Source: Bacteroidota bacterium
Lineage (GTDB): Bacteria > Bacteroidota > Bacteroidia > UKL13-3
Reading direction: 5' to 3'
Assembly: GCA_947507965.1 (NCBI GenBank)
Contig: CANNQU010000002.1
Span: 1-64,000, forward strand
Length of the DNA: 64,000 nt
Part shown: in pieces, positions 45,292-54,345 of the stretch
Layout of the letters: each line of letters opens with the position of its first letter
How positions within the stretch are numbered: the first letter of the stretch is position 1
Translations under genes and position numbers: made by a program
Notes under the pieces: generated by a model
What the model was told of the DNA's origin: nothing
Database searches by the model: none
What the model saw: only the letters and a program-made list of their open reading frames with translations

Positions 45292-46217
45292 AGAAAATAA
45301 TGGTTTCCGGAATTATTATTAGCTGTATATGGCTCATGTATGCGTATCCTGATGTGATGATCAATCCGGGCAAGTTAGTTGAAGGCCATCAGAAAATACA
45401 TAACCAATGTCAATCCTGTCATACTCCATTTTGGGGAGTCGTAAACAGCTCGTGTATTTCTTGCCATAAATTATCAGAAATTGGAAAAGACACCTTCCCG
45501 AATAGAGATACAAGTGCCATTAAAAGCAAAATTTTATTTCACCAGAGTCTCTCCAATCAAAGCTGTACTTCCTGTCATACAGATCATAAAGGCCTAAATC
45601 CAGAGCGAACGATCTCCCAATTTAAACATGAATTATTAGCTCAAACGATGTTAAACCAATGCAATAGCTGCCATGGAAAGCCATCGGATAAGATACACCT
45701 ACAAATTTCGTCTTCTTGTAACCGTTGCCATACGACGCAAGGATGGAAATCGCAAGTTAGATTTAATCATGAAATGATTGAAGGGGTGGACCAGACGAGT
45801 TGTACTACCTGTCATCAAAAACCAAATGATTCTTATCACCTCCTATTAAAGGATAACTGTAGTAAATGTCACCGTACAAACCAGTGGGTTCCCTCATCCT
45901 TCGACCACTCTTCGTATTTTGTGCTCGACCAAAATCATAACGCCAAATGTAGCACCTGCCATACCACTGCTAGTTTTGCCTCTTACACCTGCTATGGTTG
46001 TCACGAACATTCTCAAAACAGCATACTGGAAGAGCATGCTGAACATCGCATTAACAATCTTGAAAACTGTGTAGCATGTCATAAGAGTGGCAATGAGCAT
46101 GATATCAAAAGTAATGGAAACTCAAGTAAAGAATTAAATCAACAAGATTTAAAGAATACAAAAGATTATATGAACAGGAAGGAAAGAGAGGGCAAGAAAA
46201 ATGATGACGATGATTGA
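45288..46217 (+). CDS. Decaheme cytochrome c
   Basis: A 309-aa exported protein with ten CxxCH heme-binding motifs: CQSCH, CISCH, CTSCH, CNSCH, CNRCH, CTTCH, CSKCH, CSTCH, CYGCH and CVACH. Additional histidines spaced between them can act as distal ligands, as in cytochrome c3/c7-type proteins. An N-terminal hydrophobic segment (about 4-20) acts as signal or anchor. The C-terminal ~45 residues carry no cysteine and end in KKNDDDD. Ten hemes make a wire for moving electrons through the periplasm. It overlaps the b-type-like gene by four bases and ends the unit. Confidence 0.93.
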   Translation: MKKIMVSGIIISCIWLMYAYPDVMINPGKLVEGHQKIHNQCQSCHTPFWGVVNSSCISCHKLSEIGKDTFPNRDTSAIKSKILFHQSLSNQSCTSCHTDHKGLNPERTISQFKHELLAQTMLNQCNSCHGKPSDKIHLQISSSCNRCHTTQGWKSQVRFNHEMIEGVDQTSCTTCHQKPNDSYHLLLKDNCSKCHRTNQWVPSSFDHSSYFVLDQNHNAKCSTCHTTASFASYTCYGCHEHSQNSILEEHAEHRINNLENCVACHKSGNEHDIKSNGNSSKELNQQDLKNTKDYMNRKEREGKKNDDDD

Positions 46218-46228
46218 TTTTGAAGAGT

Positions 46229-46555
46229 CTATACCTTAAATTGATCTCCCCAATCCGACATGAGTTGCATTACGGGGAGTAACTTTTTCCCCTCTTTAGT
46301 TAATGAATACTCCACTTTAGGTGGGATCACTTCAAAAACTTTTCGCTTTACCACGCCGCTCTTTTCTAGTTCTCTTAATACCTGAGTCAACATTTTATCG
46401 TTGATGCCGATCAGTATTTTTTTCATTTCACCGAAGCGTTTTTTGCCATCTCTAAGATTCCAAAAAACCAGTCCTTTCCACCTGCCTCCAATTACCGACA
46501 GGGTTAAATCGACAGGGCAATAGTAAAAGGTGCCATCTAATTTATAACGTTTCAT
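46229..46555 (-). CDS. HxlR family transcriptional regulator
   Basis: A 108-aa winged-helix regulator of the HxlR type. The signature is YYCPVDLTLSVIGGRWKGLVFWNL with the conserved cysteine, followed by LTQVLRELEKSGVVKRKVF and VEYSLTKEGKKLLPV. Members often sense redox or electrophile stress through the cysteine. The start at 46555 (MKRYKLDG) was chosen over 46594 because it lies just after a good promoter. It converges with the decaheme cytochrome, 11 bases apart; regulation of that locus is possible but not shown. Confidence 0.92.
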   Translation of the reverse strand: MKRYKLDGTFYYCPVDLTLSVIGGRWKGLVFWNLRDGKKRFGEMKKILIGINDKMLTQVLRELEKSGVVKRKVFEVIPPKVEYSLTKEGKKLLPVMQLMSDWGDQFKV

Positions 46556-46569
46556 GGGTGCTTTTTTTA

Positions 46570-46602
46570 CAAATGTAATTATATTTTTAATCACTTCCCC
46601 AA
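46570..46602 (-). promoter_or_regulatory. Promoter of the HxlR gene
   Basis: On the minus strand TTG (plus CAA at 46600-46602), a 22-base spacer and TACATTTG (46577-46570) match the TTG-N17-23-TAnnTTTG consensus. It ends 15 bases before the ATG at 46555. Confidence 0.62.
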
Positions 46603-46698
46603 TCTATAGTACTTTCTTTTTAGGTAGTATCCTATGCATCGATAGTACAAGGGATTGTGGAGTCGCTCCGAATTATAAAAATCATGGGGCGAGAGAGC

Positions 46699-47811
46699 TT
46701 AAAACCTCTTTATATAGTTATACTTTCCATTGCTAAAACTCATGGCAGCCAGGCTCCCATCATTATTGGGTATGGCTTCCGCTTTTACTTTTCCTTTGAA
46801 AGCCTTACCGGCAGCCCACGCCACAGTTTTGGCTACCCTCGTTTTCGCACTATACTTCTGGTTTTTAATTTCTCTTGCCAGTGCTGTGTCTTTTATCATT
46901 TTCGACAAGTTTTTGGTAGCGAAATCGTTGACCAAAGTTGCCGGTGTTTTTTCCGGTTTAGCTGCAATGATTGTGCTTTCCTCTTCTTCTGACATAACCG
47001 GTATGCGAATCACCTGAATAGGAATATAACTATTTACTAATCCATCCAAATAGTCATCCGGGTTACGGCTTTTACTAAAGCTATAAAAGTTTTCCGGGCG
47101 ACTTTCTTCGGTCGGGAGCATCTCGGTTCTGTTTTCTTCTGCGATGCGATGTAAGCTACCCTCTTCTTTATTGTTATGAAGTGCGTCAACCAATTTACGG
47201 GTCGGTTTTTTAACCTTGTACTTAGGCTGTACTTCGATTGTATTTCTCTCCTGATTTTTTATGACCCATTGATTTTCAACCTTCGAGTAATTCGCCATTT
47301 CATCTCCCAATTTGGGTTGACTGAACCACCATACGCCGACACCCAAGAACAAACAAGCGGCTGCCGCCACATAACGATAACGAATCCATAGTGGCGATAC
47401 CAATCTTTTTTTTAAACTACGTTTATCGGGAAAAACTAAATTTTTATTGGGGCGTACTTTCGTTAATGCATAGAGGGCTCTCTCTTTTTTATATTGAGGA
47501 TTATGGGTTAAAAATTGCAGCAGCTCTTGTTGTTCATGAGGAAGCAAATCGTTTTCTAATTCTGCAATTAAAAACGAATCCAGGGTATTCGGAGCAACAA
47601 CGTTTTTAAGAAGATTATTTTTATTTTCAAAAAACAACGTTTCTTCAGGAAGCGTGTATTGCTCTACCTCAAAAACGTGTTCTTTAAGAATTGGATTTTC
47701 ATCCAAAAAAAGCAGGAGCATCTCTTTTTGATCAGGGCTAAGAGCATCGTCCCATAAGTCCACCATATAGGCTTCATAGTTGCTACGTGTAATGAAATTG
47801 GTTGGCTTCAT
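46699..47811 (-). CDS. Putative anti-sigma factor
   Basis: A 370-aa protein with a charged N-terminal domain (about 1-140; its two repeats, DLWDDALSPDQKEMLLLFLDENP and ELENDLLPHEQQELLQFLTHNP, each with a glutamate-rich helix, resemble a zinc-less anti-sigma fold), one membrane helix (about 144-163), and a periplasmic part of ~200 residues with no known domain. It starts one base after the ECF sigma factor gene stops. Position and topology point to an anti-sigma factor; I have no family match. Confidence 0.62.
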   Translation of the reverse strand: MKPTNFITRSNYEAYMVDLWDDALSPDQKEMLLLFLDENPILKEHVFEVEQYTLPEETLFFENKNNLLKNVVAPNTLDSFLIAELENDLLPHEQQELLQFLTHNPQYKKERALYALTKVRPNKNLVFPDKRSLKKRLVSPLWIRYRYVAAAACLFLGVGVWWFSQPKLGDEMANYSKVENQWVIKNQERNTIEVQPKYKVKKPTRKLVDALHNNKEEGSLHRIAEENRTEMLPTEESRPENFYSFSKSRNPDDYLDGLVNSYIPIQVIRIPVMSEEEESTIIAAKPEKTPATLVNDFATKNLSKMIKDTALAREIKNQKYSAKTRVAKTVAWAAGKAFKGKVKAEAIPNNDGSLAAMSFSNGKYNYIKRF

Positions 47812-47812
47812 T

Positions 47813-48298
47813 TTATATTACATTTTGCATGCTTCCAATAGATTTCTTTAAAAACGTACGAGCTCTAAATATATAAACCTTTACCTGCGATTCGCTTAAA
47901 TTCAAAATCTCTCCTATTTCCTTATAATCGTAACCTTCGAAATCGCGGAGCAAAATAACTTCACGTTGTGCATCGGGGAGTTTCTCCATCGCTTTGCGAA
48001 CGATGCGTTCGGTATCGGTATATTCATATTCAACGCTATATTTACTCTCCTTCACTTCACTAAAATCGGTCTTCCGTTTCTCTTTTCTTATCTTGTCAAT
48101 CATGGAATTATGAGCAATCTGGAAAATATAACTTTTAGCACGTGAAAAATCAACCTTGTCGCAATGGATCCAGACTTTCTCAAAAGTGTCTTGCACCACA
48201 TCTTTCGCTTCCTCTTTATTGCGCATCTGGTGCGCAATAAACCGGTAAACTCCATCAGAGAACTGTTCAACACAGTGATTATATTCGGCTATCGTCAT
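47813..48298 (-). CDS. ECF-family RNA polymerase sigma factor
   Basis: A 161-aa sigma factor with region 2 (FIAHQMRNKEEAKDVVQDTFEKVWIH and the AKSYIFQIAHNSMIDKIRKEKR -10-binding part) and region 4 (LPDAQREVILLRDFEGYDYKEIGEILNLSESQVKVYIFRARTFLKK). It pairs with the following gene, a likely anti-sigma protein, on one transcript. Target promoters and signal are unknown. A TAGAATTTG sequence upstream is one base off the usual -7 spacing. Confidence 0.93.
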   Translation of the reverse strand: MTIAEYNHCVEQFSDGVYRFIAHQMRNKEEAKDVVQDTFEKVWIHCDKVDFSRAKSYIFQIAHNSMIDKIRKEKRKTDFSEVKESKYSVEYEYTDTERIVRKAMEKLPDAQREVILLRDFEGYDYKEIGEILNLSESQVKVYIFRARTFLKKSIGSMQNVI

Positions 48299-48432
48299 GC
48301 AAGAGGTCCAAATTCTACCATTCTATTTTTATTTGTTTCGTGGTACTAATACGTGTCCACCCATGTTAAAGTTACACCAAACCTCTACATTTTGTGAAAA
48401 TCCAACGGGCAGCAGGATACCCTAACAGGAAA

Positions 48433-49149
48433 CTACCTTCCAATAGCAAACACGACCGGAATTTTATGTAGATCGATAGCCATTTTTTTCCACTGAGCAA
48501 TCGATTGAGTGATGATTTTCTCCTTGGAAGAAGTAAGGGCTATGCCTGCACATAGGACTGTTTTTGAATCACAAATTTCTAACAACTCTTTTAGTAGCTG
48601 ATTATTTCGATAAGGCGCCTCCATAAATAGTTGGGTGTAGTTCTTCACCGAAGCATCTACCTCCATCTGTTTAATTCTTTTTTGACGCACTATTTTATCG
48701 TAGGGGAGGTATCCGTGAAACGTAAACTGCTGCCCTGTAAAACCACTCGCAACCAAAGTAAGTACAATGCTCGATGGTCCGGCCAATGGAACAACCGTTA
48801 TACCTCTTTCATGGCATAATCGCACGATCTGATATCCAGGGTCGGCCAGGCAAGGCATTCCGGCATCACTGAGTAATCCAATATCATATCCACGCTGTAA
48901 TGGAGCAATTAACTTTTTGAGGTCGCCTTCCGCATTATGTTCATTCAAGAGTTCAATACTTAACTCTCCTTGGATTTTTTCAGGTAAAATTTTTTTGACA
49001 AACGAACGTATATTTTTTTCTGTCTCGCCAATATAATTGTTTATGTTGCGCACTACCTCCTTTACACGCGGCTGTAGGTAATCTACCGTATTGCCTTCAT
49101 CTAATAAATTAGGAAGTAAAAAGAGTATGCCGTTTGTTTGCAATTGCAT
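48433..49149 (-). CDS. RsmI-like SAM-dependent methyltransferase (tetrapyrrole methylase fold)
   Basis: A 238-aa methyltransferase of the tetrapyrrole-methylase fold. The conserved segments are GILFLLPNLL, GYDIGLLSDAGMPCLADPGYQIVRLCHERGI with the SAM-binding loop, VPLAGPSSIVLTLVASGF, and FLEAPYRN-like FMEAPYRNNQLL. RsmI methylates C1402 of 16S rRNA, but this Bacteroidota form is diverged and may act elsewhere. I start it at 49149 (MQLQTNG); an upstream ATG at 49191 adds 14 non-conserved residues. Its 5' end overlaps a plus-strand promoter. Confidence 0.85.
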   Translation of the reverse strand: MQLQTNGILFLLPNLLDEGNTVDYLQPRVKEVVRNINNYIGETEKNIRSFVKKILPEKIQGELSIELLNEHNAEGDLKKLIAPLQRGYDIGLLSDAGMPCLADPGYQIVRLCHERGITVVPLAGPSSIVLTLVASGFTGQQFTFHGYLPYDKIVRQKRIKQMEVDASVKNYTQLFMEAPYRNNQLLKELLEICDSKTVLCAGIALTSSKEKIITQSIAQWKKMAIDLHKIPVVFAIGR

Positions 49150-49166
49150 TAAATTTGTTATTTTTG
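49138..49166 (+). promoter_or_regulatory. Promoter of the PorU-like gene
   Basis: TTG at 49138-49140, an 18-base spacer and TATTTTTG at 49159-49166 match the Bacteroidota consensus. A second overlapping -7 match, TAAATTTG, is at 49150-49157. The region overlaps the 5' end of the minus-strand methyltransferase gene, so the two promoters may interfere. The leader would be about 95 bases. Confidence 0.6.
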
Positions 49167-49265
49167 AACAATGACGTATTAAATATTCCACAAAGAAAAT
49201 TAAAAAATCGTAAACTGTGTTTATTCTTTTCGTAAAATACCATACAAAAAATTAGTTGCCTTCGA

Positions 49266-52200
49266 ATGTTAAAAAAAATTGTATTCCTCGTTGCCGTCAT
49301 TTGCTCTTTGAACGCTTTCGCTCAATTGCGCTATGGCAATGAATGGATTAACAATTCACAGCAATACTATAAAATAACGATAACCAAGGATGGCCTTTAC
49401 CGCATCTATTACAATGCGCTGCAACAGGCATCGGTGCCACTCTCCAGTATTAACCCTCAAAACTTTCAATTGTTTCATTTGGGCAAGGAAGTATCGATAT
49501 ATATTGAAGGAGAAGCGGACCTATTATTCGATCAAGGCGACTATATTGAGTTTTACGGGCAGCATAATGATGGCAAAACCGATTCCACACTGTTTGAACC
49601 AGGAGCACAGTCGAACCCATACTATAGTTTTGTTAGTGACACTTCTGTTTATTTTTTAACCTGGAACACGAGCTTCGGTAAAAGGCTTACCACCTATTCA
49701 AACACCTCCTACTCCGGCTTTACGGCTGAGAATTATTATATTCAACATCGATTAATATTTGGAACTTATAATAGTGGCTATGGTGATTTCGGATATAACT
49801 ACGGACAGCCCACTAATGCGGGTGATAATATTTATGGTTCGGAGTACTCTCCTAATGAAGGGTATGCCTTATCGGGGGCAGGACTTGGGGGCGCGCTTAC
49901 ATTGCCGCTAGCCACTGATAATTATTTTAAAGCAGGGCCAAAGCCAACGGTAAGTGCATGGTTAAGTGGCCTATCGAATGCGAAGTTAAGTTCTGGGTCA
50001 AGCTTTAATCATCATGTGCAACTATGGTTGGGATCAAACAAGCTGTTTGATGACTCTTTGTCCTCTTTCTACTCAAAACAATTAACCGACTTACCTGTAG
50101 ATACGCCGATTACCATGGGAAACACCACTTCCTTGCAATTAAAAGTCATCAACGATTTGTATCTTTTGGCCGATTGGAATACCATCGCTTATGCTAAATT
50201 GAGCTACCCCCGAAGTTTCGAATTGAATGCGCAAACTTCATGGAACTATAATTTACCACCAACCCAACAATATATAAACTGGGCTAATTATGGAACCGGC
50301 ACGAAACAGACACCCATTGTTTATGACCTTACCAATAGCTACCGAATTACGGGTACTGTTACGGGAACGAATCTGCAAATCATTTTCCCTGCGACAACCT
50401 CTAATAAAGAGATTTTCATGGCCGACACCACCGAAATCATAGCGGTTAATATCAACCCGGTTAACCTCTTAGCGATTGACCTTACTTCAAATTATACCTA
50501 TCTTATTGTAACCCACCCTAATTTCCTGCAACAGGCCTCCGATTATAAAAGTTATAATGCCACACGCTATGAGAATTTTAAGACGCTGGTGGTTACTACA
50601 GATCAACTATATGACGCTTTTTATTATGGCCTCCATCACCCTCTAGCGATTCGGAATTTTTGTGATTATCTCCTAGAAAATGCCGTGGTTGCACCGAACT
50701 ACTTGCTATTATTGGGAAAAGGAGAACAAACCAATTTATTACGCAATAGATTCAATTATGACTTAGATTTTGTTCCGAGCATTGGAGTGCCTAGTAGCGA
50801 CAATATGTTTACCGCAGGCTTAAAAGGTTCATTGTTTTATGAACCTGCAATTTCCACCGGTAGAATTGCTTGTAGAACAAGTGCAGAAGCAGCTAACTAT
50901 TTGCAGAAATTAAAAGATTATGAAAGTTTGCCTGACACCACCTGGTGGAAGAAAAATATTTTGCATCTGGTAGGAGGGGAAGATATCTCGCAGGCTAAAA
51001 CCATTGAATCGATTATGAATTCGAATGCCGTTAGGATACGTAACCCTTTTTATGGTGCGACCGTAAACACATTCAACAAAAACTCTACTTCGCCAATCGA
51101 CAGTAGTTTAGAACAAAAAATACAAACGGTTTTAAATCAAGGCGTCGGGCTGATGACTTTTTTCGGACATGGTTCATTAAATGAAACCGATATAAAATTT
51201 GGTGATGGGTGTTTATTGAATAACTATAAAAAATATCCCGTGATGTACCTTAACGGGTGTAATGTTGGAAACTGTAATATTGCCTATCAACTCAATGGAT
51301 CACAGAATAAATGCATTCAGAGCAACCCTGGAAATATAGCTTCGAAAGGGGAAGTGTTTATTTTGGAAAAAGATAGAGGAGCCATCGTATGGCTAGCACA
51401 ATCCAACACTTCATCCTTATTTACACTTGCCACTCAGGTTGATAGCATATATAGTCTTTTAGCAAAAGATAAATATGGCCAAAGCTTCGGAAATATCGTA
51501 AAACAAATGATTGTTGGAACCCAGTCCCTGAATCCTTTTAGCGCAGAAGTACGTAACCACTCGTTGCAGTTAATCTATCAGGGAGATCCCGCTCTGAGAA
51601 TATTTTCGGCTCCGCTACCCGACTACAAGATAACGAATGCCAGCTTGTATTTATACCCTTATAATGCCAATGCAGTAAGCGATTCGTTTGCGCTTGCCAT
51701 TACTATTACCAATTCCGGGAAAGCCATAAACGACACCCTGGAGATAAAATTAAAACGTACCTATGGCAGTTCGGTTATCGATTTTCCAATTGTAAAAACA
51801 AAAGCCCCATTGCGAAACGATACTTTTTATTATTATATAAAATCAAAAGACATTCGAACCACGGGCTCCAATAAATTTGAAGTATGGATAGATTCTTCAA
51901 ATAAAATTACAGAAGTGAACGAATTTAATAATTATGCCCAAATTTCAGTGTACTTGCCGGGCAATGGAGTTAACTTGATTACTCCCAGACCATATAGCAT
52001 TACCGATAGCACCAACATGGCCCTGATGGCTCAAAGCAGCAATATCACCGGTAATACCGATGCCGAATTTTATTTTGAAATTGATACAACACCTTACTTT
52101 AATAGTTTATTACTCAATCGGTCCTCTTTAATTAAAACCCGTCATCTGGCAACATGGAACTTGAGCTTAGCTCCCATAGACAGCACCGTATATTATTGGC

Positions 52201-54332
52201 GTGCCCGTTTAAATCTCGCCGACACGGCTGGAGGATATTGGCAGCAACAATCTTTTACATATATTAAAAATAGTAGTGAAGGTTGGAATCAAAGCCACTT
52301 CCTGCAATATACCGGGATCAAAACTTCCGACATGATCATTGATACACTCACCAGAGGAATTTCTTTCTATCCAATAAAAAGAAGCTTAAAGGTAAATACA
52401 CAACGTTATGCGCATTGCAATCGAGGCTTTATTTTAGACGGTTACCAAGGTGGTCTTAACTCCGGTGTCACAGGAGGACAGTCAACGAATTTAGTGGTTA
52501 TGGAGTTCAATCAATTTACCCTTGATCCACAATTGAATTATTTCAAGCCACAAATAGGATATAATATTAGTTATATGCAGTATAACACTTCCTTGCCTTC
52601 CGATCAAGACTCTTTTAAGAATTATATTAATAGAATCGATGACGGGCAATATGTAGGAATCTATACACGGTATAACCCCACCATCACGTTGTGGGATACG
52701 TCAATGTTTAGTACGATCGAGAAATTAGGATTTAGTTCTACCAAGGCTCGAGGCATTAAATGGAATTTCACATCGTTTGTTGCCGTTGGTCAAAAAGGGG
52801 GTGGAAGAAATGGCTTTGTTCCCAAAGACGACACGTTGCGTTATACCTCTGGCTTACCACAAGGATGCGGCTTTAATCCTGACAGCCTAAACCCGATACT
52901 GGAAATATCTTCTTCTTTAATTGGCAGTGATAATAAGGGAACCATGGTTTCAGAAACCATAGGGCCCGCAACTTCGTGGAGCACGGTTTACAGACGATAT
53001 ACAACGAAGGATTTGAATGCTAGAGATACCCTTTTGATTGATGTCGTTGGCATTTCATCAGACCTAGCAAATGAAACGGTGTTGTTCTCTGTTGTTGGTT
53101 ACGACTCGGTATCCATTAACACGATCGATGCCAAACAATATCCTTACTTAAAACTCATCGCTCATTTGAGTGATCCCAAAAGCCACACTGCTCCTCTGTT
53201 TTTAGGCTGGCAAGTTCGTTACGTGGGTATTCCGGAGGGAACACTCGACCTATCGAACCCTAAATATCCATTTGTTTTTACAAAAGACACACTGAATGAA
53301 GGCGATTCTCTTAAAGTGAAATTTGCTTTCATCAATATTTCCCAGCATAATTTTTCATCTCCGCTTCATATTAATTATACGTTAAGTGATATAAACAAAG
53401 GATATAAACAACCTGTAAAATTTATTACCGATAGCATCTCAAAAACGCTCACGGTAGGCGACACCCTCTATATTGAAAAGTCGATTAGCACGCTGAACCT
53501 AAGTGGTAATTGTATTCTCGAGGTGTTTGTAAACCCACAAAAGCAATTGGAGGAGACCTATGCCAATAATAATTTCAGTAATCCATTCTATATTATCAAC
53601 GACAAAATAAAACCCATACTCGATGTTACTTTCGATGGAATGCACATTCGAAATAATGATATCGTTTCTCCAAGTCCTCTGATTATCATAACCGTTAAGG
53701 ATGAAAACAAAACGCTCCTTTTGGACGACACCTCCAAATTTTTAATTTTACTTTCAAGGCCTAATTTAGCCCAAGTTGACACCATTCGCTTTTCAAATCC
53801 CGAGATTTTGTTTATCCCATCATCGAAACCCACAGCCAACAAAGCCATCATTGAATATACGCCAAAACGTTTACCCGATGGTTTGTATTCGTTAAGAATA
53901 CAAGCATACGATAGAGTAGGAAATATTTCGGGTGCCAATATGTACACTATTCTTTTTGAGGTGATAAACAAACAAACCACGACACGATTTTATCCTTACC
54001 CAAATCCATTTAGTACCGCCATGCATTTTGTATTTACCCTTACGGGGAAAATACCGGATGATATCCATGTGCAAATTTCTACCATTTCCGGCAAGGTGGT
54101 TAAAACCGTTACCAAACAAGAAATGGGGTACTTGCATATAGGAGCGAATATTACCGAGTGGGCATGGGATGGAACCGATGTATATGGTGATAAACTAGCC
54201 AATGGGGTTTATTTATACAGGGTATTCGTAAAAGAAGACGGCAAAGACGTTGAACTAAACCAGGATATCGGATTAAAGAAAAATGAGAAGTTCTTTATTC
54301 ACGATATGGGAAAAATTTATATCCTCCGATAA
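49266..54332 (+). CDS. C25-family cysteine peptidase, long PorU-type protein of the type IX secretion system
   Basis: A 1688-aa exported protein (signal ending NAFAQ). After an N-terminal domain it has a gingipain-type C25 peptidase with H635 in TFFGHGSLNE and C665 in YLNGCNVGNC, two CARDB-type domains (about 790-900 and 1330-1430), and a C-terminal FlgD-like Ig domain (about 1590-1670: YPNPF, SGKVVKTV and LANGVYLYRVFV). PorU is the sortase that removes type IX sorting domains at the outer membrane. The extra CARDB domains make it longer than classical PorU (~1150 aa). Confidence in C25 is high; the sortase role is inferred. Confidence 0.85.
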   Translation: MLKKIVFLVAVICSLNAFAQLRYGNEWINNSQQYYKITITKDGLYRIYYNALQQASVPLSSINPQNFQLFHLGKEVSIYIEGEADLLFDQGDYIEFYGQHNDGKTDSTLFEPGAQSNPYYSFVSDTSVYFLTWNTSFGKRLTTYSNTSYSGFTAENYYIQHRLIFGTYNSGYGDFGYNYGQPTNAGDNIYGSEYSPNEGYALSGAGLGGALTLPLATDNYFKAGPKPTVSAWLSGLSNAKLSSGSSFNHHVQLWLGSNKLFDDSLSSFYSKQLTDLPVDTPITMGNTTSLQLKVINDLYLLADWNTIAYAKLSYPRSFELNAQTSWNYNLPPTQQYINWANYGTGTKQTPIVYDLTNSYRITGTVTGTNLQIIFPATTSNKEIFMADTTEIIAVNINPVNLLAIDLTSNYTYLIVTHPNFLQQASDYKSYNATRYENFKTLVVTTDQLYDAFYYGLHHPLAIRNFCDYLLENAVVAPNYLLLLGKGEQTNLLRNRFNYDLDFVPSIGVPSSDNMFTAGLKGSLFYEPAISTGRIACRTSAEAANYLQKLKDYESLPDTTWWKKNILHLVGGEDISQAKTIESIMNSNAVRIRNPFYGATVNTFNKNSTSPIDSSLEQKIQTVLNQGVGLMTFFGHGSLNETDIKFGDGCLLNNYKKYPVMYLNGCNVGNCNIAYQLNGSQNKCIQSNPGNIASKGEVFILEKDRGAIVWLAQSNTSSLFTLATQVDSIYSLLAKDKYGQSFGNIVKQMIVGTQSLNPFSAEVRNHSLQLIYQGDPALRIFSAPLPDYKITNASLYLYPYNANAVSDSFALAITITNSGKAINDTLEIKLKRTYGSSVIDFPIVKTKAPLRNDTFYYYIKSKDIRTTGSNKFEVWIDSSNKITEVNEFNNYAQISVYLPGNGVNLITPRPYSITDSTNMALMAQSSNITGNTDAEFYFEIDTTPYFNSLLLNRSSLIKTRHLATWNLSLAPIDSTVYYWRARLNLADTAGGYWQQQSFTYIKNSSEGWNQSHFLQYTGIKTSDMIIDTLTRGISFYPIKRSLKVNTQRYAHCNRGFILDGYQGGLNSGVTGGQSTNLVVMEFNQFTLDPQLNYFKPQIGYNISYMQYNTSLPSDQDSFKNYINRIDDGQYVGIYTRYNPTITLWDTSMFSTIEKLGFSSTKARGIKWNFTSFVAVGQKGGGRNGFVPKDDTLRYTSGLPQGCGFNPDSLNPILEISSSLIGSDNKGTMVSETIGPATSWSTVYRRYTTKDLNARDTLLIDVVGISSDLANETVLFSVVGYDSVSINTIDAKQYPYLKLIAHLSDPKSHTAPLFLGWQVRYVGIPEGTLDLSNPKYPFVFTKDTLNEGDSLKVKFAFINISQHNFSSPLHINYTLSDINKGYKQPVKFITDSISKTLTVGDTLYIEKSISTLNLSGNCILEVFVNPQKQLEETYANNNFSNPFYIINDKIKPILDVTFDGMHIRNNDIVSPSPLIIITVKDENKTLLLDDTSKFLILLSRPNLAQVDTIRFSNPEILFIPSSKPTANKAIIEYTPKRLPDGLYSLRIQAYDRVGNISGANMYTILFEVINKQTTTRFYPYPNPFSTAMHFVFTLTGKIPDDIHVQISTISGKVVKTVTKQEMGYLHIGANITEWAWDGTDVYGDKLANGVYLYRVFVKEDGKDVELNQDIGLKKNEKFFIHDMGKIYILR

Positions 54333-54345
54333 CCAACAACTCGAA

